DNA of 5,061 nucleotides from Gammaproteobacteria bacterium (GTDB taxonomy: Bacteria; Pseudomonadota; Gammaproteobacteria; Acidithiobacillales; Acidithiobacillaceae), in the NCBI GenBank assembly GCA_023381645.1, contig JAMCRJ010000001.1, forward strand, positions 1 to 5,061, read 5' to 3'. Every line of letters begins with the position of its first letter. The first letter of the stretch is position 1. A model generated the notes under the pieces. The model did not search any database and had not been told where the DNA came from. It saw nothing but the letters and a program-made list of their open reading frames with translations. The position numbers and the translations under genes were made by a program. Shown here in pieces: positions 1 to 5,061 of this stretch.

Positions 1-89
1 AGGTGTTGCAGGGTCGTTCCGCTGGGGAACGGGTGGTCGTGGATATTCCTACCCTGCGAGGGTGGTGGGCAGAGAGCCGCGAACATTGA
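1..89 (+). CDS. Possible C-terminal end of an unidentified protein (5' end outside window)
   Basis: Reading from base 3, 28 codons are open and end at TGA 87-89. The peptide begins VLQGRSAGERVVVDIPTL and ends GWWAESREH. The 'QGxxAGERVVVD' stretch loosely recalls the C-terminal beta segment of periplasmic efflux adaptor (HlyD/MacA-like) proteins, where phrases such as 'GLKAGERVVV' are common. That is a resemblance from memory over very few residues and does not assign a function. The other two plus frames are also open here (to 141 and 160), as is a minus frame, so choosing this frame rests only on its protein-like composition. If real, the gene is convergent with the Fur-family gene, with about 135 bases between their stops. 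Confidence 0.33.
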   Translation, partial: VLQGRSAGERVVVDIPTLRGWWAESREH

Positions 90-210
90 GTATGCGGGAA
101 CGTTGTCAGCGAGCATCGTGCGGTCAGTATGCGTTCCATAAACGCTTTACCGTTCAATGAAGACCTCCGACGGGACTTTTGGGTATCATCAGGGAAGGCA
201 CACCGGATAT

Positions 211-233
211 CTGCCGGGTACCCGTCAGTTTTT
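211..233 (+). terminator. Imperfect palindrome followed by T5; possible terminator
   Basis: CTGCCGGGTACCCGTCAG (211-228) is an 18-base palindrome with one mismatched pair (C214/T225). Its core CGGGTACCCG is perfect. Five Ts follow at 229-233. As RNA it can form a short stem (CTG-CGG with CCG-CAG around one mismatch) closed by a GTAC loop, giving a weak Rho-independent terminator for a plus-strand gene coming from the left. The right arm covers the TGA stop of the minus-strand Fur-family gene (227-225). No matching T-run is seen for the minus direction. It could equally be a protein-binding dyad or chance. Confidence 0.3.
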
Positions 234-701
234 GGGGGGCGGTGCCTTCCCGCAGTGGGCGCAGACCCCGTTGACCACCAGTTCCATTTCAATCATGGAA
301 TAGTCGGCTGGCAAGCGGGGTGCCGGTACACTGCTCTCCGGCAGGCAGAACACCTGACCGCAGGAGACGCAGTGGAAATGCGGATGTTGGGTGGCCATCT
401 CTGCACGGCGGGCGCTGAAACGCCATACCCGGTCATCTGCCGTGATCCGGTGGGCCAGCCCGATCTGTACCAGCCATTCCAGATTGCGGTAGAGACTGAC
501 GCGATCCACCCCCCCCGTTTCCGAGGCTTCCAGGCGCTGCTGGAGCTCGGGGTGACTGAGGGGTTGCTCAGCTTCCAGAAGCGTCTTGAACACCACCACC
601 CGTAAACGTGTGACACGTTGTCCGGCAGCGCGGAGACGCTGCGCCGCGTCAGTATCGGAAACTGTTGCAGCGAGGGGGTGGGGGAGTGATGAATGCGCCA
701 T
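225..701 (-). CDS. Fur-superfamily metal-responsive transcriptional regulator (Zur/PerR-like, subtype undecided)
   Basis: Predicted cytosolic DNA-binding repressor of 158 residues, about the usual Fur-family length (~140-160). Visible in order: a short N-terminal extension (1-22); a winged helix starting LRAAGQRVTRLR (23-34), with the recognition-helix region VDRVSLYRNLEWL (65-77); a hinge; then the dimerisation domain with two CxxC pairs, C111/C114 (HFHCVSCG) and C147/C150 (VCAHCG), which match the family's structural zinc site. Candidate sensing-site ligands are H84, H106, H108 and C119. The Fur 'HHDH' run reads QHPH here. C119 sits five residues after C114, where E. coli Fur and Zur have Glu and B. 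subtilis PerR has Asp. That favours a thiol/histidine site, so a zinc-type regulator is possible, but the metal cannot be settled by eye. ATG 701 is the only usable start: an in-frame TAG lies at 713-711 and no in-frame GTG or TTG occurs in the next 20 codons. No good Shine-Dalgarno precedes it. It is divergent from bcp across 117 bases. Confidence 0.93.
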   Translation of the reverse strand: MAHSSLPHPLAATVSDTDAAQRLRAAGQRVTRLRVVVFKTLLEAEQPLSHPELQQRLEASETGGVDRVSLYRNLEWLVQIGLAHRITADDRVWRFSARRAEMATQHPHFHCVSCGQVFCLPESSVPAPRLPADYSMIEMELVVNGVCAHCGKAPPPKN

Positions 702-707
702 GGAGCC

Positions 708-737
708 ATGCTAGAGCAGAAGACAGGAAGCGTGCAA
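708..737 (-). promoter_or_regulatory. Weak candidate promoter for the Fur-family gene
   Basis: On the minus strand, TTGCAC (737-732) and TAGCAT (713-708, 4 of 6 to TATAAT) are separated by 18 bases. Transcription from this pair would begin almost exactly at the ATG at 701, giving a leaderless or nearly leaderless mRNA. That would fit the missing Shine-Dalgarno. The -35 matches only 3 of 6 positions, so this is tentative. Confidence 0.2.
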
Positions 738-760
738 GCAATGGTTCTGCCGGGCTTCCC

Positions 761-790
761 TGGACAGCGCCCCACCTGCCGCGCTAGATT
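761..790 (+). promoter_or_regulatory. Candidate sigma70 promoter for bcp-phoH
   Basis: TGGACA (761-766, 5 of 6 to TTGACA) and TAGATT (785-790, 4 of 6 to TATAAT) are separated by 18 bases. The predicted start near 797 leaves a leader of about 22 bases containing the bcp ribosome binding site. The site lies in the spacer shared with the divergent Fur-family gene. I could not see a classical Fur, Zur or PerR box, which are AT-rich dyads, anywhere in 702-818. Confidence 0.42.
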
Positions 791-807
791 TTCAGTCAGG
801 CCCACTC

Positions 808-812
808 AGGAG
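808..812 (+). promoter_or_regulatory. Ribosome binding site fixing the bcp start
   Basis: AGGAG at 808-812 lies six bases before ATG 819. It selects this start over the upstream in-frame ATG at 693, which would add 42 residues unlike any peroxiredoxin and would overlap the start of the divergent gene. Confidence 0.75.
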
Positions 813-818
813 TTCCCC

Positions 819-1298
819 ATGTCTTCAGAAACCATTACCGTCGGTCAACCCGCACCCCGGTTTCATGCCGCCGCCTATGGCAAGGCGGCTTCCATCAGCC
901 TCGATGACCTGCGCGGAAAGGTTGTGGTGCTCTATTTCTACCCCAAGGATGACACGCCGGGTTGTACGACAGAGGGCCAGGAGTTCACGGCGCTCTACCC
1001 GGAATTCCAGGCCGCTGGCGCGGAAATTCTGGGGGTTTCCCGAGACACCCTCGCCAGCCATGAAAAGTTTTCCTGCAAGTTCAATTTCCCGTTCCCGCTC
1101 TTGGCTGATACCGATGCAGCACTTTGCAACGCCTTTGATGTGCTCAAGAAAAAGAACAATTACGGCAAAGTCAGTATCGGTGTCGAACGCAGCACTTTCG
1201 TGATCGACCGGGAGGGCAAAATCGCCTACATCGGGCGCAAGGTAAAGGCCGCCGGACATGCAGCCGCCATTCTGCAAATCGTCAAGCAGCTACCATGA
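819..1298 (+). CDS. bcp: Thiol peroxidase of the Bcp/PrxQ peroxiredoxin family
   Basis: Cytosolic thioredoxin-fold peroxidase that reduces hydrogen peroxide and organic hydroperoxides, usually recycled by thioredoxin. It has 159 residues, close to E. coli Bcp (156). Visible landmarks: GQPAPRF near the N-terminus; VVVLYFYPKDDTPGCTTEG (about 36-53), with peroxidatic Cys49 in the family's PxxxTxxC motif; GVSRDTLASHEKF (72-84); FPFPLLADTD (90-99); and the strand SIGVERSTFVIDREGKI (119-134), including the conserved Arg124. E. coli-type Bcp has its resolving Cys five residues after the peroxidatic one; here that position is Glu54. Cys86 is 37 residues downstream, near the helix-3 position used by another PrxQ subgroup, and is the likely resolving residue. 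Cys103 is a further option. The start at 819 is set by AGGAG. The stop overlaps the phoH start as ATGA, indicating one transcript. The Fur-family regulator transcribed away from the same spacer may control it. Confidence 0.96.
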   Translation: MSSETITVGQPAPRFHAAAYGKAASISLDDLRGKVVVLYFYPKDDTPGCTTEGQEFTALYPEFQAAGAEILGVSRDTLASHEKFSCKFNFPFPLLADTDAALCNAFDVLKKKNNYGKVSIGVERSTFVIDREGKIAYIGRKVKAAGHAAAILQIVKQLP

Positions 1299-2704
1299 GT
1301 CCCCGGGAAGTGGCAGCGCCACATGAGGTAAAGGCACGCCTCTATATTCTGGACACCAACGTGCTGATGCACGACCCCTCGGCACTGTTCCGTTTCCAGG
1401 AACACGACATCCTGCTGCCGATGATCGTCCTGGAGGAACTGGATCAGCACAAGAAGGGCCTGAGTGAACAGGCGCGCAACGTGCGTCAGGTCAGCCGTTA
1501 TCTGGACGAGATGCTGACGGATACCGCTGATCTGGATCGAGGTTTGGTGCTGCCTTATGCTCAGGGACGACTTTATTTCCAGACGGCTGCACATCAGCAG
1601 GCGTTGCCGGAAGACCTGGCTGGTGGCAAGGCGGACAATGAAATCCTCGCCGTGACTCTGGCCTTACAAAATCGACATCCCGAAAAGGATGTGATTCTGG
1701 TCAGCAAAGACATCAATTTGCGCATCAAGGGGCGCACCCTCGGCATCCGGGTGGAGGATTATCAGAACGATCGTGCCCTGGACGATGTGGATCTGCTCTA
1801 CACCGGCGCAGAGACCCTGAGCGCGGATTTCTGGGACTTGCACAGCCGCGATCTGGATGCCTGGCAGGAAAGCGGGCGCAGCTACTACAAGATCAGCGGG
1901 CCGGCCATTCAGCGCTGGCATTCCAACCAGTTTATCGCCATCAATGTGGAGGAAGGGGCCCCCGAGGACTTCGCGGCGATCGTCCGGGAAGTCCGTCCGG
2001 AACACGCCATTATCGAACGCATTACCGACTATCGGAGCGACCGGCACGCCGTATGGGGCATCCTGGCGCGTAATCCAGAGCAGAATTTTGCCTTGAATCT
2101 GCTCATGGATCCGGACATCGACTTTGTCACCCTGCTGGGTCATGCGGGTACGGGCAAGACGCTGCTGACGCTGGCGGCTGCGCTGCATCAGATTTTCGAA
2201 CAGAAGCGCTACTCGGAGGTCATCATCACCCGTGCGACGGTGCCGGTGGGTGACGAGATCGGTTTTCTGCCCGGTACGGAAGAAGAAAAAATGCTGCCGT
2301 GGATGGGGGCGCTGGAGGACAACCTGGAAATTCTGGCGCGCGGCAGCGATGAGGGCGGCAGTTGGGGACGCAGCGCGACGCAGGACCTGATCAACAAACG
2401 GATTCGCGTCAAATCCATGAGTTTTATGCGTGGGCGTACCTTTCTGGAGAAATTCGTCATCATCGACGAGGCGCAAAATCTGACGTCCAAGGAAATGAAG
2501 ACCCTGATCACCCGTGCCGGTCCGGGGACCAAGATCGTCTGCCTGGGTAATATCGCCCAGATCGACACGCCCTATCTGACGGAAACCACCTCCGGTCTGA
2601 CTTATGTAGTGGATCGCTTCAAGGACTGGGCCTACAGCGGACATATCACCCTGCGTCGCGGGGAGCGTTCGCGTCTGGCGGATTTTGCCAATGATGCCTT
2701 GTAA
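1295..2704 (+). CDS. phoH: PIN-domain/PhoH-family ATPase (PhoH2/YlaK-like)
   Basis: Predicted cytosolic two-domain protein: an N-terminal PIN ribonuclease fold joined to a PhoH P-loop NTPase. Characterised PIN-PhoH (PhoH2) proteins from mycobacteria act as sequence-specific RNases with ATP-dependent RNA unwinding. It has 469 residues, close to B. subtilis YlaK (about 440). The PIN acidic residues are all present: D20 in LDTNVLMHD, E47 in VLEELD, D114 in KADNEILA and D139 in SKDINLRIKG. The PIN part ends near DVDLLYTG (164-171). The PhoH part has Walker A GHAGTGKT (282-289), VPVGDEIGFLPGT (316-328), MLPWMGALEDN (333-343), SFMRGRTF (376-383), Walker B FVIIDEAQN (387-395), GNIAQIDTPYL (418-428) and a C-terminal GERSRLADFA with candidate finger arginines R458 and R460. 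Nothing essential is missing. Its start lies inside the bcp stop (ATGA) and no good Shine-Dalgarno precedes it, which suggests translational coupling. M25 cannot be the start because it lies inside the first PIN motif. Confidence 0.95.
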   Translation: MSPREVAAPHEVKARLYILDTNVLMHDPSALFRFQEHDILLPMIVLEELDQHKKGLSEQARNVRQVSRYLDEMLTDTADLDRGLVLPYAQGRLYFQTAAHQQALPEDLAGGKADNEILAVTLALQNRHPEKDVILVSKDINLRIKGRTLGIRVEDYQNDRALDDVDLLYTGAETLSADFWDLHSRDLDAWQESGRSYYKISGPAIQRWHSNQFIAINVEEGAPEDFAAIVREVRPEHAIIERITDYRSDRHAVWGILARNPEQNFALNLLMDPDIDFVTLLGHAGTGKTLLTLAAALHQIFEQKRYSEVIITRATVPVGDEIGFLPGTEEEKMLPWMGALEDNLEILARGSDEGGSWGRSATQDLINKRIRVKSMSFMRGRTFLEKFVIIDEAQNLTSKEMKTLITRAGPGTKIVCLGNIAQIDTPYLTETTSGLTYVVDRFKDWAYSGHITLRRGERSRLADFANDAL

Positions 2705-2705
2705 T
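2700..2705 (+). promoter_or_regulatory. Weak candidate -10 element for speA
   Basis: TGTAAT (5 of 6 to TATAAT) overlaps the phoH stop codon. No good -35 lies 16-18 bases upstream; the best is TGGCGG near 2676. Transcription from here would give a leader of about 57 bases before speA. Read-through from bcp-phoH is an equally good explanation for speA expression. Confidence 0.18.
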
Positions 2706-2724
2706 CCCCTTGTCTCCTGACCCG

Positions 2725-2761
2725 CTGAGCCCGTAGACTGCGCGCAGGGCATCAGGGGGAG
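2725..2761 (+). promoter_or_regulatory. speA leader: bulged hairpin next to a strong Shine-Dalgarno
   Basis: AGGGGGAG (2754-2761) is a strong ribosome binding site seven bases before ATG 2769 and fixes the speA start. Just upstream, CTGAGCCC (2725-2732) can pair with GGGC-A-TCAG (2747-2755) through eight base pairs with one bulged A and a 14-base loop. The stem ends in the first two bases of the Shine-Dalgarno. No T-run follows, so it is not a Rho-independent terminator. Confidence 0.4.
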
Positions 2762-2768
2762 TGAGCGC

Positions 2769-4682
2769 ATGACATGGTCGGTCGCGGATAGTCGCCATCT
2801 GTATAACCTGCCGCATTGGGGTGAGGGGTACTTCGATGTGGGGGCGGACGGGCAGATCATCGTCCGTCCCGATGCCAATCCTCAGGGTGCCGCCGTTGGG
2901 CTGGCCGATGTCGCGGCAGTATTGGGTGAACATTCCCTCGGTTTGCCCTGCCTCCTGCGTTTCCCGCAGATCCTCGGGGATCGTGTGGCGCGCCTGCACG
3001 GCGCCTTTGGTGATGCCATCCGCGCCCTCGATTACAAGGGCAGCTTCACTCCCGTTTATCCGATCAAGGTCAATCAGCAGCGGCGCGTCGTGGAGGAGAT
3101 TTTGCGGGCCGGTGCGGGAAGTGTCGGCCTGGAGGCGGGTAGCAAACCGGAGCTGCTCGCGGTCATCGGACTGATGCCGGTGGGTGGAACCATTATCTGC
3201 AATGGATACAAGGATAAGGAGTATATTCGCCTGGCCCTGACGGGTGAGAAACTGGGCATGCAGGTCTACCTGGTGGTGGAAAAGCCATCGGAGCTGCCCC
3301 TGATCCTGAATGAGGCCAGCAGGCTCGGCGTCAAACCCCGGATTGGAGTGCGCGCGCGCTTGGCATCCGCCGGTTCCGGCAAGTGGCAGAATACCGGTGG
3401 CGAAAAGTCCAAATTCGGCCTGTCTACGGCGGACATCCTGGAACTCGTCCACCGCCTGCGCGCAGAAAACGCGCTGGATAGCCTGCAATTACTGCACTTC
3501 CATCTCGGCTCCCAGATTCCCAACATTCAGTTCATCAGGGGCGGCATGCGTGAATGTGCCCGCCTCTATGCCGAACTGCGGCGCCTGGGCGCGGCCCTGG
3601 AGGTGGTGGATGTGGGCGGTGGGCTCGGCGTGGACTACGAAGGCACACATTCCCGCGCGTATTGCTCCACGAACTATCATGTCTCGGACTATGCCCATGC
3701 CATCGTCGCCACACTGGCCGATGTATCACGCCAGGAGGGCCTGCCGGAGCCGCGTATCATCTCTGAATCGGGGCGGGCGCTAACGGCTCATCACGCCATC
3801 TTGGTGGCTAATGTCAGCGATGTGGAGATGGCGGCCGGAGAACATCCGCCGTCAACACCTTCCGCCGACCTGATGGATGGTGAATGGGGCCGTCTGCGCA
3901 CTCGCCTGGATCAGGGTAACGCCGCTGCCGCGCTGGAAGTCTACCAGGAGGCACTCTATCTGCTGGCAGAGGTTCACCAGCAATTCAACCTCGGTATCAT
4001 TCACATCGAGGGGCGGGCCGAGGCCGAAGGCATTTATGCCCAACTACTCTGGCGGGTGCGCGGCTTCCTTGACCCGCACAATCGCGCGCACCGTGACATC
4101 CTCGACGAACTCGACGAAAAGCTGGTAGACAAATATTTCGTTAACTTTTCCCTGTTTCAGTCGCTGCCCGATGTCTGGGCCATTGATCAGATTTTTCCGA
4201 TAGTGCCCATACAACGGCTGAATGAAGAGCCGACCCGGCGGGCTCGCCTCGAAGACATCACTTGCGATTCCGACGGCAGAATCGACGCGTACGTCACGGC
4301 GGAAGGCTTGACGCCGGCGCTGCCGGTACATGCGCTACAGGAGGGAAGGCCTTATCTCCTCGGTATTTTTCTGGTGGGTGCTTATCAGGAAATTCTCGGG
4401 GATATGCATAATCTGTTCGGCGATACGGACTCCGTGAATGTGTTCTGTGATGCCTCTGGCGTCATGCGTCTGGAGCAGCCGCTGGAGGGCGATACGGTGG
4501 AATCCGTCCTGCAATACGTACAATTTTCCGCTACCGACCTGCTGGCCCGTTATCAGAAGAAAGTGGAAGCCTGCAGCCATCTCGACGATGCGGAGCGTCA
4601 CGAGTTCCTACGGCAGTTTGCGGATGGGCTGCATGGTTATACGTATTTAACCGCCCATCACCAGATCGAAGACCTGCCGTAG
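2769..4682 (+). CDS. speA: Biosynthetic arginine decarboxylase
   Basis: PLP- and Mg2+-dependent fold-III (alanine-racemase-type) decarboxylase converting L-arginine to agmatine and CO2, the first step of the agmatine route to putrescine. It has 637 residues (E. coli SpeA 658). Family blocks run the full length: YNLPHWGEGYF (12-22); VYPIKVNQQ (96-104), with K100 the expected PLP Schiff-base lysine; GLEAGSKPEL (120-129); CNGYKDKEYIRLAL (144-157); GEKSKFGL (211-218); LLHFHLGSQ (241-249), with H245 expected to stack on PLP; VDVGGGLGVDYEG (280-292), the phosphate-binding glycines; SESGRALTAHH (332-342); YFVNFSLFQSLPD (456-468); ITCDSDGRID (497-506), with catalytic Cys500 and Asp501; and VGAYQEILGDMHNLFGD (536-552). 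The E. coli protein ends just after GYTYL; here that block (623-627) is followed by ten extra residues that overlap the antisense neighbour. No agmatinase or agmatine deiminase gene is in the window. A role in acid or stress tolerance is possible but only inferred. Confidence 0.97.
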   Translation: MTWSVADSRHLYNLPHWGEGYFDVGADGQIIVRPDANPQGAAVGLADVAAVLGEHSLGLPCLLRFPQILGDRVARLHGAFGDAIRALDYKGSFTPVYPIKVNQQRRVVEEILRAGAGSVGLEAGSKPELLAVIGLMPVGGTIICNGYKDKEYIRLALTGEKLGMQVYLVVEKPSELPLILNEASRLGVKPRIGVRARLASAGSGKWQNTGGEKSKFGLSTADILELVHRLRAENALDSLQLLHFHLGSQIPNIQFIRGGMRECARLYAELRRLGAALEVVDVGGGLGVDYEGTHSRAYCSTNYHVSDYAHAIVATLADVSRQEGLPEPRIISESGRALTAHHAILVANVSDVEMAAGEHPPSTPSADLMDGEWGRLRTRLDQGNAAAALEVYQEALYLLAEVHQQFNLGIIHIEGRAEAEGIYAQLLWRVRGFLDPHNRAHRDILDELDEKLVDKYFVNFSLFQSLPDVWAIDQIFPIVPIQRLNEEPTRRARLEDITCDSDGRIDAYVTAEGLTPALPVHALQEGRPYLLGIFLVGAYQEILGDMHNLFGDTDSVNVFCDASGVMRLEQPLEGDTVESVLQYVQFSATDLLARYQKKVEACSHLDDAERHEFLRQFADGLHGYTYLTAHHQIEDLP

Positions 4683-5061
4683 CAGCGTCAACTCCGTCAT
4701 CGGCAGGCGCCGCAGCTCACTGATGGGTTTGAAAACGCCCCCGTGGGGGGCGATGGCCTCGTGTGGGGCTTCAAACGTCGTGAAGCGGGCGAGGTGGATC
4801 TGAATGGGACCGGTGTCGGTAGACAGCCAGGCCTCGAAACCGTCGTCCAACTCTATCTGGCTGGAATTTATATTTAATTTCTCCAATACCGCACGCAGTA
4901 CATCAGTGGGCGTGTCGCCGGTGTCCGTGGGTGTCGCTTCCATGCTGGCGCCTTCCGGCAGTGGCGCCGGCAGCATGACACTGTCGTCGATGCGAACGAA
5001 GCGCAGGGCGGTACTGTAACTGTCGAAGTGACAGAAGATCAGGCGATTGCGTTCGAGAAGA
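4647..5061 (-). CDS. Conserved-looking hypothetical protein, N-terminus outside window
   Basis: The minus frame is open from the right edge to TAA (4649-4647), giving 137 visible residues. A Met at 4976 could start a 109-residue form, but the frame stays open for 28 more codons with protein-like content (LLERNRLIFCHFDSYSTALRF), so the true start is probably beyond 5061. Visible: a hydrophobic/aromatic stretch; a low-complexity Pro/Thr/Asp linker (EATPTDTGDTPTD); a helix-like segment (VLRAVLEKLNI); then an alpha/beta-looking part containing FEAWLSTDTGPIQIHLARFTT, an Ala/His/Pro stretch, a GGVFKPISELRRLP segment and a final helix (LTLLRQVFDLVMGG). There is no CxxC pair, signal peptide, membrane helix or nucleotide-binding motif. 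I do not recognise the family. It is convergent with speA, and their last 36 bases overlap. Confidence 0.72.
   Translation of the reverse strand, partial: LLERNRLIFCHFDSYSTALRFVRIDDSVMLPAPLPEGASMEATPTDTGDTPTDVLRAVLEKLNINSSQIELDDGFEAWLSTDTGPIQIHLARFTTFEAPHEAIAPHGGVFKPISELRRLPMTELTLLRQVFDLVMGG

Noticed and set aside
129..605. 158-codon plus-strand open frame
   Set aside because: It runs antisense to the Fur-family gene, whose protein shows clear family motifs. The plus-frame peptide resembles nothing and has no ribosome binding site.
693..818. Upstream in-frame extension of bcp from ATG 693
   Set aside because: It would add 42 residues with no peroxiredoxin character and would span the divergent promoter region. 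AGGAG at 808-812 clearly serves ATG 819.
702..818. Fur, Zur or PerR operator in the divergent spacer
   Set aside because: These boxes are AT-rich inverted repeats of about 15-23 bases. Nothing in this spacer approaches that pattern, so I did not annotate one.
2705..2768. Rho-independent terminator between phoH and speA
   Set aside because: The bulged stem at 2725-2755 is followed by G-rich sequence rather than a T-run, so it cannot act as a classical terminator on the plus strand.
1664..2878. Long minus-strand open frame (404 codons) opposite phoH and the speA start
   Set aside because: It is a shadow produced by G/C-rich codon bias. Both plus-strand genes carry full sets of family motifs, while the antisense peptide shows none.
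2646..3488. 280-codon minus-strand open frame opposite speA
   Set aside because: It is antisense to well-conserved SpeA blocks, with no recognisable motif or ribosome binding site.
4804..5019. 71-codon plus-strand open frame near the right edge
   Set aside because: It is antisense to the longer minus-strand frame that reaches the window edge. It is Ser-rich with no motif or ribosome binding site.
1..5061. New defence, mobile or other accessory system
   Set aside because: There are no transposases, integrases, terminal repeats, CRISPR repeats, toxin-antitoxin pairs or abrupt composition shifts. The gene set is core metabolism and stress response.

Overview
This window looks like ordinary chromosome from a GC-rich proteobacterium. 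By eye, codons favour G or C at the third position. A SpeA-type arginine decarboxylase, a Bcp/PrxQ peroxiredoxin and a PIN-PhoH ATPase would suit a gamma- or beta-proteobacterium or an Acidithiobacillus-like lineage. That placement is inferred from protein style and was not checked by search. I see no rRNA, tRNA, CRISPR array, insertion sequence or phage gene.

Layout from left to right. Positions 1-89 may hold the last 28 codons of a plus-strand gene that starts outside the window. A gene-free stretch of about 135 bases follows, ending in a palindrome plus T-run that overlaps the stop codon of the next gene. A Fur-superfamily metalloregulator lies on the minus strand (701 down to 225). A 117-base divergent spacer separates it from the plus-strand pair bcp (819-1298) and phoH (1295-2704), which share an ATGA stop/start. 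After a 64-base leader comes speA (2769-4682), encoding biosynthetic arginine decarboxylase. Its 3' end overlaps, tail to tail, a minus-strand gene of unknown function that runs off the right edge (4647-5061).

How the genes may work together. The peroxiredoxin reduces peroxides, and the Fur-family regulator transcribed away from the same spacer is well placed to control it, itself, or both. The PIN-PhoH protein is translationally linked to the peroxiredoxin, joining a predicted RNase/ATPase to an antioxidant enzyme. SpeA makes agmatine for polyamine synthesis. It may be co-transcribed with bcp-phoH, since I see no convincing terminator between them, or it may have its own weak promoter.

I found no clear new multi-gene system. 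The points most worth a second look are the unusual metal-ligand pattern of the Fur-family protein and its divergent pairing with bcp, the bcp-phoH coupling, the speA/unknown-gene antisense overlap, and the unrecognised protein at the right edge.
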